Source of the DNA: DATAOG01 sp963798075
Lineage (GTDB): Bacteria > Pseudomonadota > Alphaproteobacteria > Geminicoccales > Geminicoccaceae
Assembly (NCBI GenBank): GCA_963798075.1
Contig: CAWCRU010000029.1
Coordinates: forward strand, 186,001-250,000
DNA: 64,000 nucleotides
Direction: 5' to 3'
Shown here: one piece after another, positions 1 to 8,050 of the stretch
Layout: each line of letters begins with the position of its first letter
Numbering within the stretch: the first letter of the stretch is position 1
Notes under the pieces: generated by a model
The model's input: only the letters and a program-made list of their open reading frames with translations
Databases searched by the model: none
Told to the model about the DNA's origin: nothing
Translations under genes and position numbers: made by a program

Positions 1-816
1 TACCGCCGCTTCGGCAGCGAGGTGACGATCATCCACCGCAACGATCGGGTCATCCCGCGCGAGGACGAGGACGTGTGCGACGCGATTCACGAGATCCTGG
101 AGGACGAAGGCATCAGGATCCTGACCGATGCCGACGCCACCCGCATCGAGTCGCGAGCGGACGGAATCGCGGTCGTGGTCACCGCGGGTGGGCGGGCCAC
201 GACCGTCGTCGGCTCGCATCTTTTGATCGCGACCGGCAGGCGGCCCAACACCGACGACCTCGGCCTCGACCAGGCGGGGGTGGCGACCGACGAACACGGC
301 TACATCAAGGTCGACGGCGCGCTCCGGACCAGCGCTCCCGGCATCTTCGCGATGGGCGACTGCAACGGCCGCGGCGCCTTCACCCATACCTCGTACAACG
401 ACTTCGAGATCGTGGCCGCCAACCTGTTCGAGGGCGATCCGCGCCGGGTCGAGGACCGCATCCCGACCTACGGCCTGTTCATCGACCCGCCGCTCGGCCG
501 CTGCGGCATGACCGAGCGCGAGGTGCGGCGCAAGGGCATCCAGGCCCTGGTCGCGAAGCTGCCGATGGAGGACGTGGGGCGCGCCTACGAGCGGAGCGAG
601 ACCAAGGGCTTCATCAAGATCATCGTCGACGCCAAGAGCAGGCAGATCCTGGGGGCGGCGCTGCTCGGCATCGAAGGCGACGAGGTCGTGCAGGGACTGC
701 TCGATCTGATGTACGCCAAGGCACCCTATACCGTGATCCAGCGGGCGATGCACATCCATCCGACGGTCTACGAGATGATCCCCGGCATGTTCGAGGAACT
801 GCAGCCGCTGACATAG
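1..816 (+). CDS. FAD-dependent pyridine nucleotide-disulfide oxidoreductase, 3' part
   Basis: The reading frame is already open at base 1, so the N-terminal FAD-binding part lies outside the window. What remains is the NAD-binding Rossmann segment, the second FAD signature (GDCNGRGAF, near residue 120), and a C-terminal dimerisation domain ending in HIHPTVYEMIPG, the usual position of the active-site His-Pro of the lipoamide dehydrogenase/mercuric reductase fold. No C-terminal vicinal cysteines follow, so true mercuric reductase activity is not supported from this part. The GAFTHTSYNDFEIVAANL block is typical of genes annotated as FAD-containing or mercuric-reductase-like oxidoreductases. The redox-active CxxxxC would be upstream and cannot be seen, and the substrate is unknown. 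Confidence 0.85.
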   Translation, partial: YRRFGSEVTIIHRNDRVIPREDEDVCDAIHEILEDEGIRILTDADATRIESRADGIAVVVTAGGRATTVVGSHLLIATGRRPNTDDLGLDQAGVATDEHGYIKVDGALRTSAPGIFAMGDCNGRGAFTHTSYNDFEIVAANLFEGDPRRVEDRIPTYGLFIDPPLGRCGMTEREVRRKGIQALVAKLPMEDVGRAYERSETKGFIKIIVDAKSRQILGAALLGIEGDEVVQGLLDLMYAKAPYTVIQRAMHIHPTVYEMIPGMFEELQPLT

Positions 817-847
817 CCGGGACCACGCCCGACGGCTCCCCCTGGCG

Positions 848-865
848 GCTTCGCCTTGCCGAAGC
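848..865 (+). terminator. Small hairpin after the oxidoreductase gene
   Basis: GCTTCG at 848-853 pairs with CGAAGC at 860-865 around a six-base loop, 32 bases after the stop of the preceding gene. No T-run follows, so it may be a factor-dependent terminator element or chance. Confidence 0.25.
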
Positions 866-917
866 GCGGCCGCCATGGTCTGATCGCCCGACTTAGGATG
901 CAAGCGAGGAGGCCCCG

Positions 918-2507
918 ATGGCCGCGCGGGCGGACGCCCGGTCGGGCGGGCCGGAGGCCCCGACGCAGCCGACCCCGGACGCGCGCACGGCGGCTGCGCC
1001 GGGCGCCGCTCGGGCCGCGCGGGTCCAGCGCAACTGGGTGACCGCCACCCTGGTGCTGGCCAGCATGATCTACTCGATCGACTGGACGATCGCGGCGGTC
1101 GCCCTGCCGCACATGCAGGGCACCTTCTCGGCGACCCAGGACCAGATCTCGTGGGTGCTGACCTCCTACATCGTGGCGAGTGCCGTGATGCTGCCGGCGA
1201 CCGGCTGGCTCGGCGCGCGCCTCGGCCGAAGGCGGCTGTTCCTGATCGCGGTCGGCGGCTTCACGCTGTTTTCGCTGTTCTGCGGCACCGCCGGCTCGCT
1301 TCCCGCCGAAGTCCTGCTGCGGGTCGCCCAGGGCGCCTGCGGCGCCTTCCTGATCCCGCTCTCGCAGGCGATCATGCTCGATGCCTACCCCCCCGAGGAG
1401 CACGGCCGGGCGATGGCGTTCTGGGGCATGGGCGTGGTGCTTGGGCCCGTGATCGGGCCGACCCTGGGCGGCTATCTGACCGATGCGCTGACCTGGCGCT
1501 GGGTGTTCTTCATCAACCTCCCGGTCGGCCTGCTGGCGCTCCTGGGCGGCCTCACCTTCCTGCCCAGAACGCCGCCCGCGCCGAACGTGCGGCCGTTCGA
1601 CGGCTTTGGTTTCCTCGCGCTGGCAGCAGGCGTCGGGGCCATGCAGATGATGCTCGATCGGGGCGAGCGCCTGGACTGGTTCGATTCGCGAGAGATCGTG
1701 ATCGAGGCGGTCGTGATGGTCGCCGGCCTCTATTTCTTCATCGCGCACAGCCTGACCGCGCCCGCGCCGATGGTCGACCTCCGGCTGATGCGTGATCGCA
1801 ACTACGCGCTCGGCATGCTGCTCGTGTTCCTCTACGGCCTTTTGACGCTCGCCCCGATGGTCCTGATGCCGCCCTTCCTGCAGGACCTGCAGGACTACCC
1901 GATGGCGACCATCGGCCTCTTGCTGAGCCCGCGCGGGCTCGGCCTCTTCATGGCGATGATGATCCTCGCCCGGATCGGCCAGGCGGTCGACCTCAGGCTG
2001 CAGATCGCCGCGGGCTTTTTGATGCTGGCGGCATCCAGCTGGTGGATGTCGAAGTGGAACCTCGAGGTCGCGGCCTCGGCGGTGTTCTGGACCGGGCTGA
2101 TGCAGGGCCTGGGCGCCGGCTCGATCATCGGGCCGCTCGGCGTCCTGACCTTCGCGACGCTGCCGCCGGCGCACCGCACCGAGGGCGCTTCGATGTGGAA
2201 CCTGATCCGCTCGATCGGCTCGAGCATCGGCATCGCGACGGCGCTCGCGATCCTTGTGCGGACCGCCGGGATCAACCGGAGCGTGCTGGTCGAGCACGTC
2301 ACCGCCTACAACGAGATCCTCCGTCACAGCCCGCTGCCGGGCGGCGGCAGCATCGCCGACCCGGCATCGCTCGCCGAACTCAACCTCGAGATCACCCGCC
2401 AGGCGATGATGATCGGCTATGTCGACGTCTTCTATCTCTGCACGCTGACCTCGATCCTGGCCATGCCGCTGATCCTTTTGCTCGGCCGGCCCGCCCACAG
2501 GCGGTGA
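918..2507 (+). CDS. DHA2-family MFS transporter, EmrB-like drug exporter
   Basis: A 529-residue inner-membrane protein of the drug:H+ antiporter-2 family, which usually has 14 membrane segments and exports hydrophobic compounds by proton antiport. The first membrane segment follows a cytoplasmic Ala/Arg-rich leader of about 40 residues and contains the SIDWTIAAVALP block. The loop 2-3 signature GWLGARLGRRRLF is present, followed by the motif-C-like GMGVVLGPVIGPTLGGYL. The ATG at 918 has a good GAGGAGG ribosome site 7 bases upstream. No EmrA-type membrane-fusion partner is adjacent, so any tripartite pump would need one from elsewhere. It is followed 84 bases later by a short-chain dehydrogenase and a MarR-type gene, but the substrate cannot be inferred. 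Confidence 0.9.
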   Translation: MAARADARSGGPEAPTQPTPDARTAAAPGAARAARVQRNWVTATLVLASMIYSIDWTIAAVALPHMQGTFSATQDQISWVLTSYIVASAVMLPATGWLGARLGRRRLFLIAVGGFTLFSLFCGTAGSLPAEVLLRVAQGACGAFLIPLSQAIMLDAYPPEEHGRAMAFWGMGVVLGPVIGPTLGGYLTDALTWRWVFFINLPVGLLALLGGLTFLPRTPPAPNVRPFDGFGFLALAAGVGAMQMMLDRGERLDWFDSREIVIEAVVMVAGLYFFIAHSLTAPAPMVDLRLMRDRNYALGMLLVFLYGLLTLAPMVLMPPFLQDLQDYPMATIGLLLSPRGLGLFMAMMILARIGQAVDLRLQIAAGFLMLAASSWWMSKWNLEVAASAVFWTGLMQGLGAGSIIGPLGVLTFATLPPAHRTEGASMWNLIRSIGSSIGIATALAILVRTAGINRSVLVEHVTAYNEILRHSPLPGGGSIADPASLAELNLEITRQAMMIGYVDVFYLCTLTSILAMPLILLLGRPAHRR

Positions 2508-2591
2508 CCGGCGGCCGCTGCGGGGCGCGCCGTTGTCGCGCCGGGCGGCCGCGGCTATGGTCCGCCCGGGCAGCTACGGGGAGGCGGAGCC

Positions 2592-3332
2592 ATGCGGGCT
2601 CTCGAGGGCCAGAAGGTCGTGATCGTCGGCGGCTCCTATGGCATGGGCAGGGCTACCGCAGAGCTCGCGCTCGACGCCGGCGCCGAGGTTGCGATCGCCG
2701 CGCGCACGCCCGAGAAGCTGGCCCTGGCCTCGCGCCAGCTGTCCGAGCGCAGCGGCCGCGAGGTGTCCTGGCGGGCGCTCCGGGTCGAGGACCGGCCGGC
2801 GGTCGCCGCATTCCTCGCCGACTCTGCGCCCTTCGACCATCTGGTCCTGCCGGGCTCGACGGTGAAGCCGATCCTCTATGACGATCTGAGCGATCAGAGC
2901 GCGCGCGAAGCCTTCGAGAGCAAGTTCTGGGGGCCGTTCTGGGCCGCCTACGATGCGAGGCCCCACCTCCGGCGCGGCGGCAGCGTCGTGTTCTTCACGG
3001 GCGTCGCGGCTAGGCGTCCGGTCAAGGGCTACATCATGGGCGGCGCCATCAACGGCGCGCTCAATGCCGCGACCCGCTCGCTGGCGCTCGAGTTCGCCAA
3101 GCTCGGCTGTCGCGTCAACGCGATCGCGCCGGGCTTGTGCGACACGCCGCTCAACGACATCCTGCACGCCCACGACAAGGAGGAGCGCTACGCGCAGATG
3201 GCGGCCCGCCTGCCGGTCGGGCGGATCGGCCACGCCGAAGACTGTGCCAAGGGCGCCCTCTACCTGATGACCAACGGCTACGTCACGGCGCAGGTGCTGG
3301 GGATCGACGGCGGCCAGGAGGTCATGGATTGA
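2592..3332 (+). CDS. Short-chain dehydrogenase/reductase-like protein lacking the usual catalytic Tyr-Lys
   Basis: A 246-residue Rossmann protein. The dinucleotide-binding glycine motif is GGSYGMG (residues 13-19) and the IDGG near the C terminus is also typical of the SDR family. Where classical SDRs carry YxxxK ahead of the ALNAATRSLALE helix, this protein reads GAIN: by alignment on that helix the lysine is Asn144 and the tyrosine is Gly140. The segment VVFFTGVAA replaces the usual catalytic serine strand. It may be a divergent or non-catalytic SDR. The start at 2592 has a GGAGG/GGAG ribosome site. Its stop lies 6 bases before a palindromic operator, so the downstream MarR-type regulator might also affect this gene, though the site is placed for autoregulation. 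Confidence 0.8.
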   Translation: MRALEGQKVVIVGGSYGMGRATAELALDAGAEVAIAARTPEKLALASRQLSERSGREVSWRALRVEDRPAVAAFLADSAPFDHLVLPGSTVKPILYDDLSDQSAREAFESKFWGPFWAAYDARPHLRRGGSVVFFTGVAARRPVKGYIMGGAINGALNAATRSLALEFAKLGCRVNAIAPGLCDTPLNDILHAHDKEERYAQMAARLPVGRIGHAEDCAKGALYLMTNGYVTAQVLGIDGGQEVMD

Positions 3333-3337
3333 GAATA

Positions 3338-3352
3338 GTTGACAGAGTCAAC
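3338..3352. promoter_or_regulatory. Palindromic operator, probably for the MarR-type regulator
   Basis: GTTGAC at 3338-3343 and GTCAAC at 3347-3352 form a perfect inverted repeat with a 3-base spacer, 54 bases upstream of the MarR-GNAT start. MarR dimers commonly bind 15-20 bp palindromes near their own promoter, so autoregulation is the natural reading, inferred from position and symmetry. Confidence 0.5.
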
Positions 3353-3405
3353 CAAATGCCCGATCGTCGGCAGGGTCAGATCCGCGCGCGCCGGGGGGCC
3401 CGACC

Positions 3406-4336
3406 ATGGCGGAGACCGTCCTTGCTCAGCGCGCCGCCGCCGTGCGGCGCTTCAACCGGTTCTACACCGAGCACATCGGCGCCCTGCACGAGGGTCTGCT
3501 GCAAAGCCCGTTTTCCCTGACCGAGGCGCGCGTGCTCTACGAGCTCGCGAACCGGGACGGGCCGACGGCGAGCGAGCTCGGCCGGGAGCTCGGGCTCGAC
3601 GCCGGCTACCTCAGCCGGATCCTGCGCGGCTTCGAGGCCAAGGGGCTGATCCGGCGGCTGCCGTCCAAGGCCGATGGCCGCCAGAGCCACGTCAGGCTGA
3701 CCGATGCCGGCCGCTGCGGCGTTCGCGCCCCTCGACCAGGCTGCGCGCGCCGAGGTCGGGGCCATGCTGGACCAGCTTTCGGAGTGGGAACAAAAGCGCC
3801 TGCTGGCCGCCATGGCCACGCTCCAGCGGCTCCTCGACCCCGACCGCGAGCCCGGGGTTCCCTATCTCCTGCGCCTCCATCAACCGGGCGACCTCGGCTG
3901 GATCGTGCACCGTCACGGCGTGCTCTACGCGCAGGAATACGGCTGGGACGAGCGGTTCGAGGCGCTGGTTGCCGAGATCGCGGCCCGGTTCATCCAGCAG
4001 CACGACCCGAGGTGCGAGCGCTGCTGGATCGCCGAGCGCGACGGCGACATTCTGGGTTCCGTCCTGCTGGTGCGGGATACCGATGCGATCGCCAGGCTTC
4101 GGCTGCTGCTGGTCGAGCCCAGGGCGCGCGGCCAGGGCATCGGCGCCCGCCTCGTGCGGGAATGCGAGCGCTTCGCCCGGACCGCGGGCTACCGGACGAT
4201 CAGGCTCTGGACCAACAGCGTGCTGCAGGCGGCCCGGCGGATCTACGAGAGCGCGGGCTACCGGCTGATCGAGACCAAACCGCACCGGAGCTTCGGCCAC
4301 GACCTCGTGGGCGAGACCTGGGAGCTCACGCTCTGA
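3406..4336 (+). pseudogene. MarR-family regulator fused to a GNAT acetyltransferase, frame broken as read
   Basis: The first ~103 residues (frame starting 3406) are a MarR winged-helix domain: helices around TEARVLYELA, recognition segment LGLDAGYLSRIL, and wing SKADGRQSHVRLTDAG. The GNAT part continues in the next frame from about 3713: AAFAPLDQAARAEVG, then an acetyl-CoA domain with the loop RARGQGIGARLV and an NSVLQAARRIYESAGY helix, ending at 4336. Reading through 3715 with one base skipped restores a ~310-residue protein, the usual length of bifunctional HTH/GNAT proteins. As read, the first frame runs on out of phase to 4431 with an Arg/Pro-rich tail. The break is at CCGCTGCGGCG near 3712-3720. 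It could be a sequencing indel or a recent mutation. The MarR part probably binds the palindrome at 3338-3352. Confidence 0.8.
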
Positions 4337-4372
4337 CGGCGGGCGCGCCTCGGCGCACCGGCCGCCGGAAGG

Positions 4373-4813
4373 TCAGGCCGGTCTGCGAATGGCCGCCTGC
4401 GATCCTGGGCCGGAGCGCCCGCCGCCGGTGAGCCCCCGGATCATGGCCGGCACGTCAACGGGAGCCGGCATCGCCGGCCACCGGCGTCCGGCGCGGCGCG
4501 GGTGCAGCTGCGGGTCGATGCCCCTGGCGACCAGCGGGATGTCGTCGCGCTCGATGCCGACGTCGGCCAGGACGCGATCGCTGCAGCGCGTCAGCGCGGC
4601 TTCGGTCGCCCGCCGCTGCCACCAGCGGGCCGTCCCCGCGAGCGGGGCGCGCAGCGGGCCGACCAGGGCACGCAGCATGGCCGCCAGCATGGCCGCGCTC
4701 GCCTCGGAGCGCAGCGTGCGGGCGCGCTCGATGTGACGATTGAGCTCGGCCGGGCCCGCCAGGCTCCGGGGCCGCACCGCGCTTGTGCTGTCGTGGTCAG
4801 AGTTTGCGTACAT
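4373..4813 (-). CDS. DUF1127 domain protein
   Basis: A 146-residue protein whose residues ~95-125 match the DUF1127 (YjiS-like) signature: a helix with TRCSDRVLADVGIERDDIP. I chose the ATG at 4811-4813 because GGAG lies 9 bases upstream. The frame stays open further upstream but without similarity or a ribosome site. DUF1127 proteins are normally 45-70 residues; short alphaproteobacterial members have been linked to small-RNA, phosphate or carbon-metabolism effects. This one is longer, with an N-terminal helical region rich in Ala/Arg and a Pro/Arg-rich tail after the domain. It stands alone, convergent with the MarR-GNAT gene and divergent from the NADH dehydrogenase gene. Its specific function is unknown. 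Confidence 0.7.
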   Translation of the reverse strand: MYANSDHDSTSAVRPRSLAGPAELNRHIERARTLRSEASAAMLAAMLRALVGPLRAPLAGTARWWQRRATEAALTRCSDRVLADVGIERDDIPLVARGIDPQLHPRRAGRRWPAMPAPVDVPAMIRGLTGGGRSGPGSQAAIRRPA

Positions 4814-5178
4814 GGCACAGTCTCCATCGCAGCGATGGCGCACCGGTCGCCCGGCGCCATCAATGCTCACCGTCCCATATGTCGTCTCCCGCCTCGATTT
4901 GATCCGTTGTTTTTGCAATGCAGCATAGCCATCGAAGCATGCCATCTTGCCGGACATTGCAGTGAACGACCGAGATCTCCCAGTATTCTCGAGATCGGCC
5001 CGGTCGCGCAAATCGACCAGGAGGTGATGCTACGGCGCATCGGCAGGTGAGCCATGCTCCAATGTCGTTGCTGCGATGCAGCACAGAGCTTATGTACTGG
5101 CCTGCTGACGCGCCGGCCGCAGCCGGCTATACTTCGGCGCGGCCGGCCAGCCGCTCGCGGCCGCTACGAGGAGGAGCC
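4814..5178. other. Divergent intergenic region between DUF1127 gene and ndh
   Basis: A 365-base stretch without a credible gene; short frames here lack ribosome sites and similarity. It is less GC-rich than its surroundings in the first half. It contains a 15-base palindrome TGCTGC-GAT-GCAGCA at 5069-5083 that could be an operator, and a sigma-70-like promoter for ndh at 5105-5133. Confidence 0.5.
5105..5133 (+). promoter_or_regulatory. Possible sigma-70-type promoter of ndh
   Basis: CTGACG (5105-5110), a 17-base spacer, then TATACT (5128-5133). Transcription would begin near 5140, about 40 bases before the ndh start codon. The -35 matches 4 of 6 consensus positions and the -10 matches 5 of 6. 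Confidence 0.4.
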
Positions 5179-6591
5179 ATGGATCGGCATGTGAGCAAGC
5201 TTGCCCGGGAGCCTTTGCCGGACGCGCTCGTGCAGTCGCCGGAGCTGGCGCCGCGGCCGGTTGTCGCCGCTGCGGCCGAGCTGCCGGCCCTCGCCCACCA
5301 CATCGTGATCGTGGGCGGCGGCGCCGGCGGCCTGGTGCTCGCGACCCGGCTCGGCGACCGGCTCGGCCGGCGCGGGCGGGCGCGGGTCACGCTGGTCGAC
5401 TGCGCGCTGACCCACATCTGGAAGCCGCTGCTGCACGAGGTCGCGGCCGGCACGCTGGCCGAGGCCGGCGACGGCCTCGACTACTTCGCCCACGCCCGGC
5501 GCCATCATTTCACCTTCGAGCCCGGCCGCATGAGTGGCCTCGAGCGGGCCAGTCGGGAAATCACCCTCGACCCCGTCGACGATCCGGGCGGTGCCGGCGG
5601 CGGGCCGCGCCGGCGGCTCGGCTACGACACGCTGGTGCTGGCCGTCGGCAGCAGCATCAACGACTTCGGGGTGCCCGGGGTCCGCGAGCACTGCCGGTTC
5701 CTGGACAGCCCGGCCGAGGCCGAGCGCATCCATCGGCTGATCCTCGGCCGCTTCCTGCGCGGCCATGCCGAGGCGGCATCGGGAACCGAGCGCCGGCTGC
5801 GCTTCGCGATCGTCGGGGCCGGGGCCACCGGCGTCGAGCTCGCCGCCGAGCTGCGCCACGCCGCCCGCGAGCTCGTCAGCTACGGCCTGCGCGGCTTCGA
5901 TCCCGACCGCGACGTCGAGGTCCGGCTGATCGAGGCGGCGCCGTCCGTGCTGCCGGCGCTGCCGGAACGCCTTCAGGTCGCGACCGAGCGGCAGCTGAAG
6001 ACGCTCGGCGTGGAGGTGCGGACCGCCGAGCAGGTCGCCGAGGTCACCGCCGCAGGCGTCCACACCCGAGGGGGCGAGCTGATCCCGGCCGACCTGATCG
6101 TCTGGACGGCAGGGGTCAAGGGGCCGGCCTGGCTCGCCGACCTCGACGGCCTCGAGGTCGACCGGGGCAATCAGCTGGTGGTCGACCCGACCCTCAGGAC
6201 GAGCCGCGATGCGCGCATCTTCGCGTTCGGCGACTGCTGCGCCTGTCGCCTGCCGGGCGCCGAGCGGCCGGTGCCGCCGCGCGCCCAGGCGGCTTTTCAG
6301 CAGGCCCAGCTGCTCGCCCGCTCGCTCACCCGCCAGCTCGACGGCGGCGAGCCCCTGCCGTTCGTCTACCGCGACTACGGCTCGCTGATCTCGCTCTCCT
6401 CCTCGACCCTCGGCAGCCTGATGGGCAAGCTGCTCAGAAGCGTCATGATCGAGGGCCGGATCGCCCGCCTGGCCTATCTGTCGCTGTACAAAAAGCACCA
6501 GCTGGCGCTGCATGGGGTGCGCTGGGTGACGCTCGCAGCGCTCGCCAACCTTTTGCACCGGCGCGCCCGGCCGCAGCTCAAGCTGCACTGA
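5179..6591 (+). CDS. ndh: Type II NADH:quinone oxidoreductase (NDH-2)
   Basis: A 470-residue flavoprotein of the alternative NADH dehydrogenase family, which passes electrons from NADH to quinone at the inner membrane without pumping protons. The FAD-binding GGGAGGL follows the strand HHIVIVGG (about residues 36-50). The NADH-binding strand is FAIVGAGATGVELAAEL, and the second FAD motif is FAFGDC. The C terminus has the family's membrane-anchoring amphipathic helix region, AYLSLYKKHQLALHG. I chose the ATG at 5179 because AGGAGGAG sits just upstream; the frame extends upstream to 5047 without similarity. The gene is followed 29 bases later by an OsmC protein, perhaps in the same transcript. 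Confidence 0.92.
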   Translation: MDRHVSKLAREPLPDALVQSPELAPRPVVAAAAELPALAHHIVIVGGGAGGLVLATRLGDRLGRRGRARVTLVDCALTHIWKPLLHEVAAGTLAEAGDGLDYFAHARRHHFTFEPGRMSGLERASREITLDPVDDPGGAGGGPRRRLGYDTLVLAVGSSINDFGVPGVREHCRFLDSPAEAERIHRLILGRFLRGHAEAASGTERRLRFAIVGAGATGVELAAELRHAARELVSYGLRGFDPDRDVEVRLIEAAPSVLPALPERLQVATERQLKTLGVEVRTAEQVAEVTAAGVHTRGGELIPADLIVWTAGVKGPAWLADLDGLEVDRGNQLVVDPTLRTSRDARIFAFGDCCACRLPGAERPVPPRAQAAFQQAQLLARSLTRQLDGGEPLPFVYRDYGSLISLSSSTLGSLMGKLLRSVMIEGRIARLAYLSLYKKHQLALHGVRWVTLAALANLLHRRARPQLKLH

Positions 6592-6620
6592 GAGGGCGGT
6601 TCATCGAGGAGAAACGCGGC

Positions 6621-7097
6621 ATGGCCAAGGAGCATCACTTCGCCGCCAGGCTCACCTGGACCGGCGCGGCCGCGGGCCCGACCCGCAACTACCAGGACTA
6701 TGCCCGCGACTGGCAGGCCCGGGTCGCGGGCAAGCCGGCGCTCGAAGGCTCCGCCGACCCCACCTTTCGCGGGGACCCGGCGCGCCACAACCCGGAGGAC
6801 CTGCTGGTGGTGGCGCTCGCCACCTGCCACCTCTTGAGCTACCTCGCGCTCTGCGCCCGCGCCGGCATCGAGGTCGTGGCCTACGAGGACGAGGCGAGCG
6901 GCACGATGACGATCAAGGACGGCAGGATGCGTTTCGTCGAGGTGATCCTGGCGCCTCGGGTGACGATCGCCGCCGGCGACCTCGAGCGGGCCAAGGCGCT
7001 GCACGCCCAGGCGCACGCCGACTGCTTCATCGCCAACTCGGTGAATTTCCCGGTTCACAACCGGCCGACGGTCGTGCCGGCTGCAGCGGCCGGCTAG
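6621..7097 (+). CDS. OsmC-family peroxide-detoxifying protein
   Basis: A 158-residue OsmC/Ohr-fold protein that reduces organic hydroperoxides with a pair of conserved cysteines, here Cys69 (ATCHLLSYLAL) and Cys135 (ADCFIANSVNFPV). The spacing and flanking sequence fit the YhfA/OsmC-like subgroup better than Ohr. A GAGGAG ribosome site precedes the ATG. Position 29 bases after ndh suggests cotranscription and a link to oxidative stress from the respiratory chain, which is inference. Its stop codon overlaps the stop codon of rpsU on the opposite strand at the palindrome CTAG (7094-7097). Confidence 0.88.
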   Translation: MAKEHHFAARLTWTGAAAGPTRNYQDYARDWQARVAGKPALEGSADPTFRGDPARHNPEDLLVVALATCHLLSYLALCARAGIEVVAYEDEASGTMTIKDGRMRFVEVILAPRVTIAAGDLERAKALHAQAHADCFIANSVNFPVHNRPTVVPAAAAG

Positions 7098-7297
7098 ATC
7101 TCGTCGCGTTCGCGGCGCTTGCGCTGCAGCTTGCGGAACCGGCGGATCGCCTCGGCTTTCTCGCGGGCCCTCTTTTCGGAGGGCTTCTCGTAGTGACGGC
7201 GCATCCTCATCTCGCGATACAGGCCTTCGCGCTGCATCTTCTTCTTGAGCGCGCGCAACGCCTGATCGACGTTGTTGTCGCGAACCTGAACTTCCAC
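7094..7297 (-). CDS. rpsU: 30S ribosomal protein S21
   Basis: A 67-residue basic protein, the family's normal size. The sequence after the start reads EVQVRDNNVDQALRALKKK, followed by REGLYREMRMRRHYEKPSEKR, the S21 hallmark, and a Lys/Arg-rich tail. S21 sits near the anti-Shine-Dalgarno region of the 30S subunit and helps initiation. I chose the GTG at 7295-7297, which lines up with the family's N terminus and has GGGAG 10 bases upstream; the open frame reaches to 7342 but the added residues are not S21-like. It is divergent from peptide deformylase. Confidence 0.93.
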   Translation of the reverse strand: MEVQVRDNNVDQALRALKKKMQREGLYREMRMRRHYEKPSEKRAREKAEAIRRFRKLQRKRRERDEI

Positions 7298-7450
7298 CGG
7301 CGATCGTCTCCCACAGTTGCGGTCAGCACGAAACGGCCGCATCCCCCTCGGGAGCGACCCGCGCGCTTCCTAGCATGACCGGCCGCCGTTAGGGAAGCCC
7401 TTAGCTGGTGGCATCTTCCCCGCGCCGCCGATCCAGCCTACATCTCAACG

Positions 7451-8050
7451 ATGGCGCTACTCAAGATTGCCCGGATGGGGCACCCGGTGCTGCTCCGCCG
7501 GGCGGCCGCGATCGAGGATCCGACCGCCCTGCGGGTCCGGCGCCTGATCGGCCACATGCAGGAGACCATGCGCGATGCCGACGGCATCGGGCTCGCCGCA
7601 CCCCAGGTCTACCAGTCGCTGCGGCTGATCCTGTTCCTCGACGCCGAGGCGCGCGACGACGTGCAAGGCCGCGCCCCGATCGCCCTGATCAACCCCGAGA
7701 TCGAGCCGCTCGACGAGGCCCTCGAGTTCGGGCTCGAAGGCTGCCTCTCGATCCCGGGCATCCGGGGGATCGTGCCGCGCCACGCACAGATCGGCTACCG
7801 GGGCCTCGCGCCCGACGGCCAGACGATCGAGCGCGAGGCGCGCGGGCTGCACGCCCGCGTGGTCCAGCATGAGGTCGACCACCTGAACGGCATCCTGTTC
7901 CCGATGCGCATGCCCGATCTGCGCCAGCTCGCCTTCGAGAGCGAGCTTCGCCATTTCGCATTCGCGCCGGCCGCGGCCGCAGAGCCCGAAGGCCCCGAGT
8001 CCGCGCCCGCCGAGGCCGAGGCGGTGGGTCCCGCGGCGGTCGACCGATGA
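7451..8050 (+). CDS. def: Peptide deformylase
   Basis: A 199-residue zinc/iron hydrolase that removes the formyl group from the N-terminal methionine of nascent proteins. All three motifs are present: GIGLAAPQV (motif I), EGCLSIPG (motif II, metal-binding Cys) and QHEVDHLNG (motif III, HExxH-type His-Glu-His). The C-terminal ~30 residues are an Ala/Glu/Pro-rich tail outside the fold. Its stop overlaps the next start (ATGA at 8047-8050), so it is translationally coupled to the COQ9 gene. Confidence 0.93.
   Translation: MALLKIARMGHPVLLRRAAAIEDPTALRVRRLIGHMQETMRDADGIGLAAPQVYQSLRLILFLDAEARDDVQGRAPIALINPEIEPLDEALEFGLEGCLSIPGIRGIVPRHAQIGYRGLAPDGQTIEREARGLHARVVQHEVDHLNGILFPMRMPDLRQLAFESELRHFAFAPAAAAEPEGPESAPAEAEAVGPAAVDR

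Noticed and set aside
768..2498. Long minus-strand frame opposite the MFS transporter
   Set aside because: Arg/Asp/His/Gln-rich composition with no domain pattern, typical antisense frame in GC-rich coding DNA; the plus-strand gene is clear.
5164..6588. Long minus-strand frame opposite ndh
   Set aside because: Antisense artefact; ndh on the plus strand has full family motifs.
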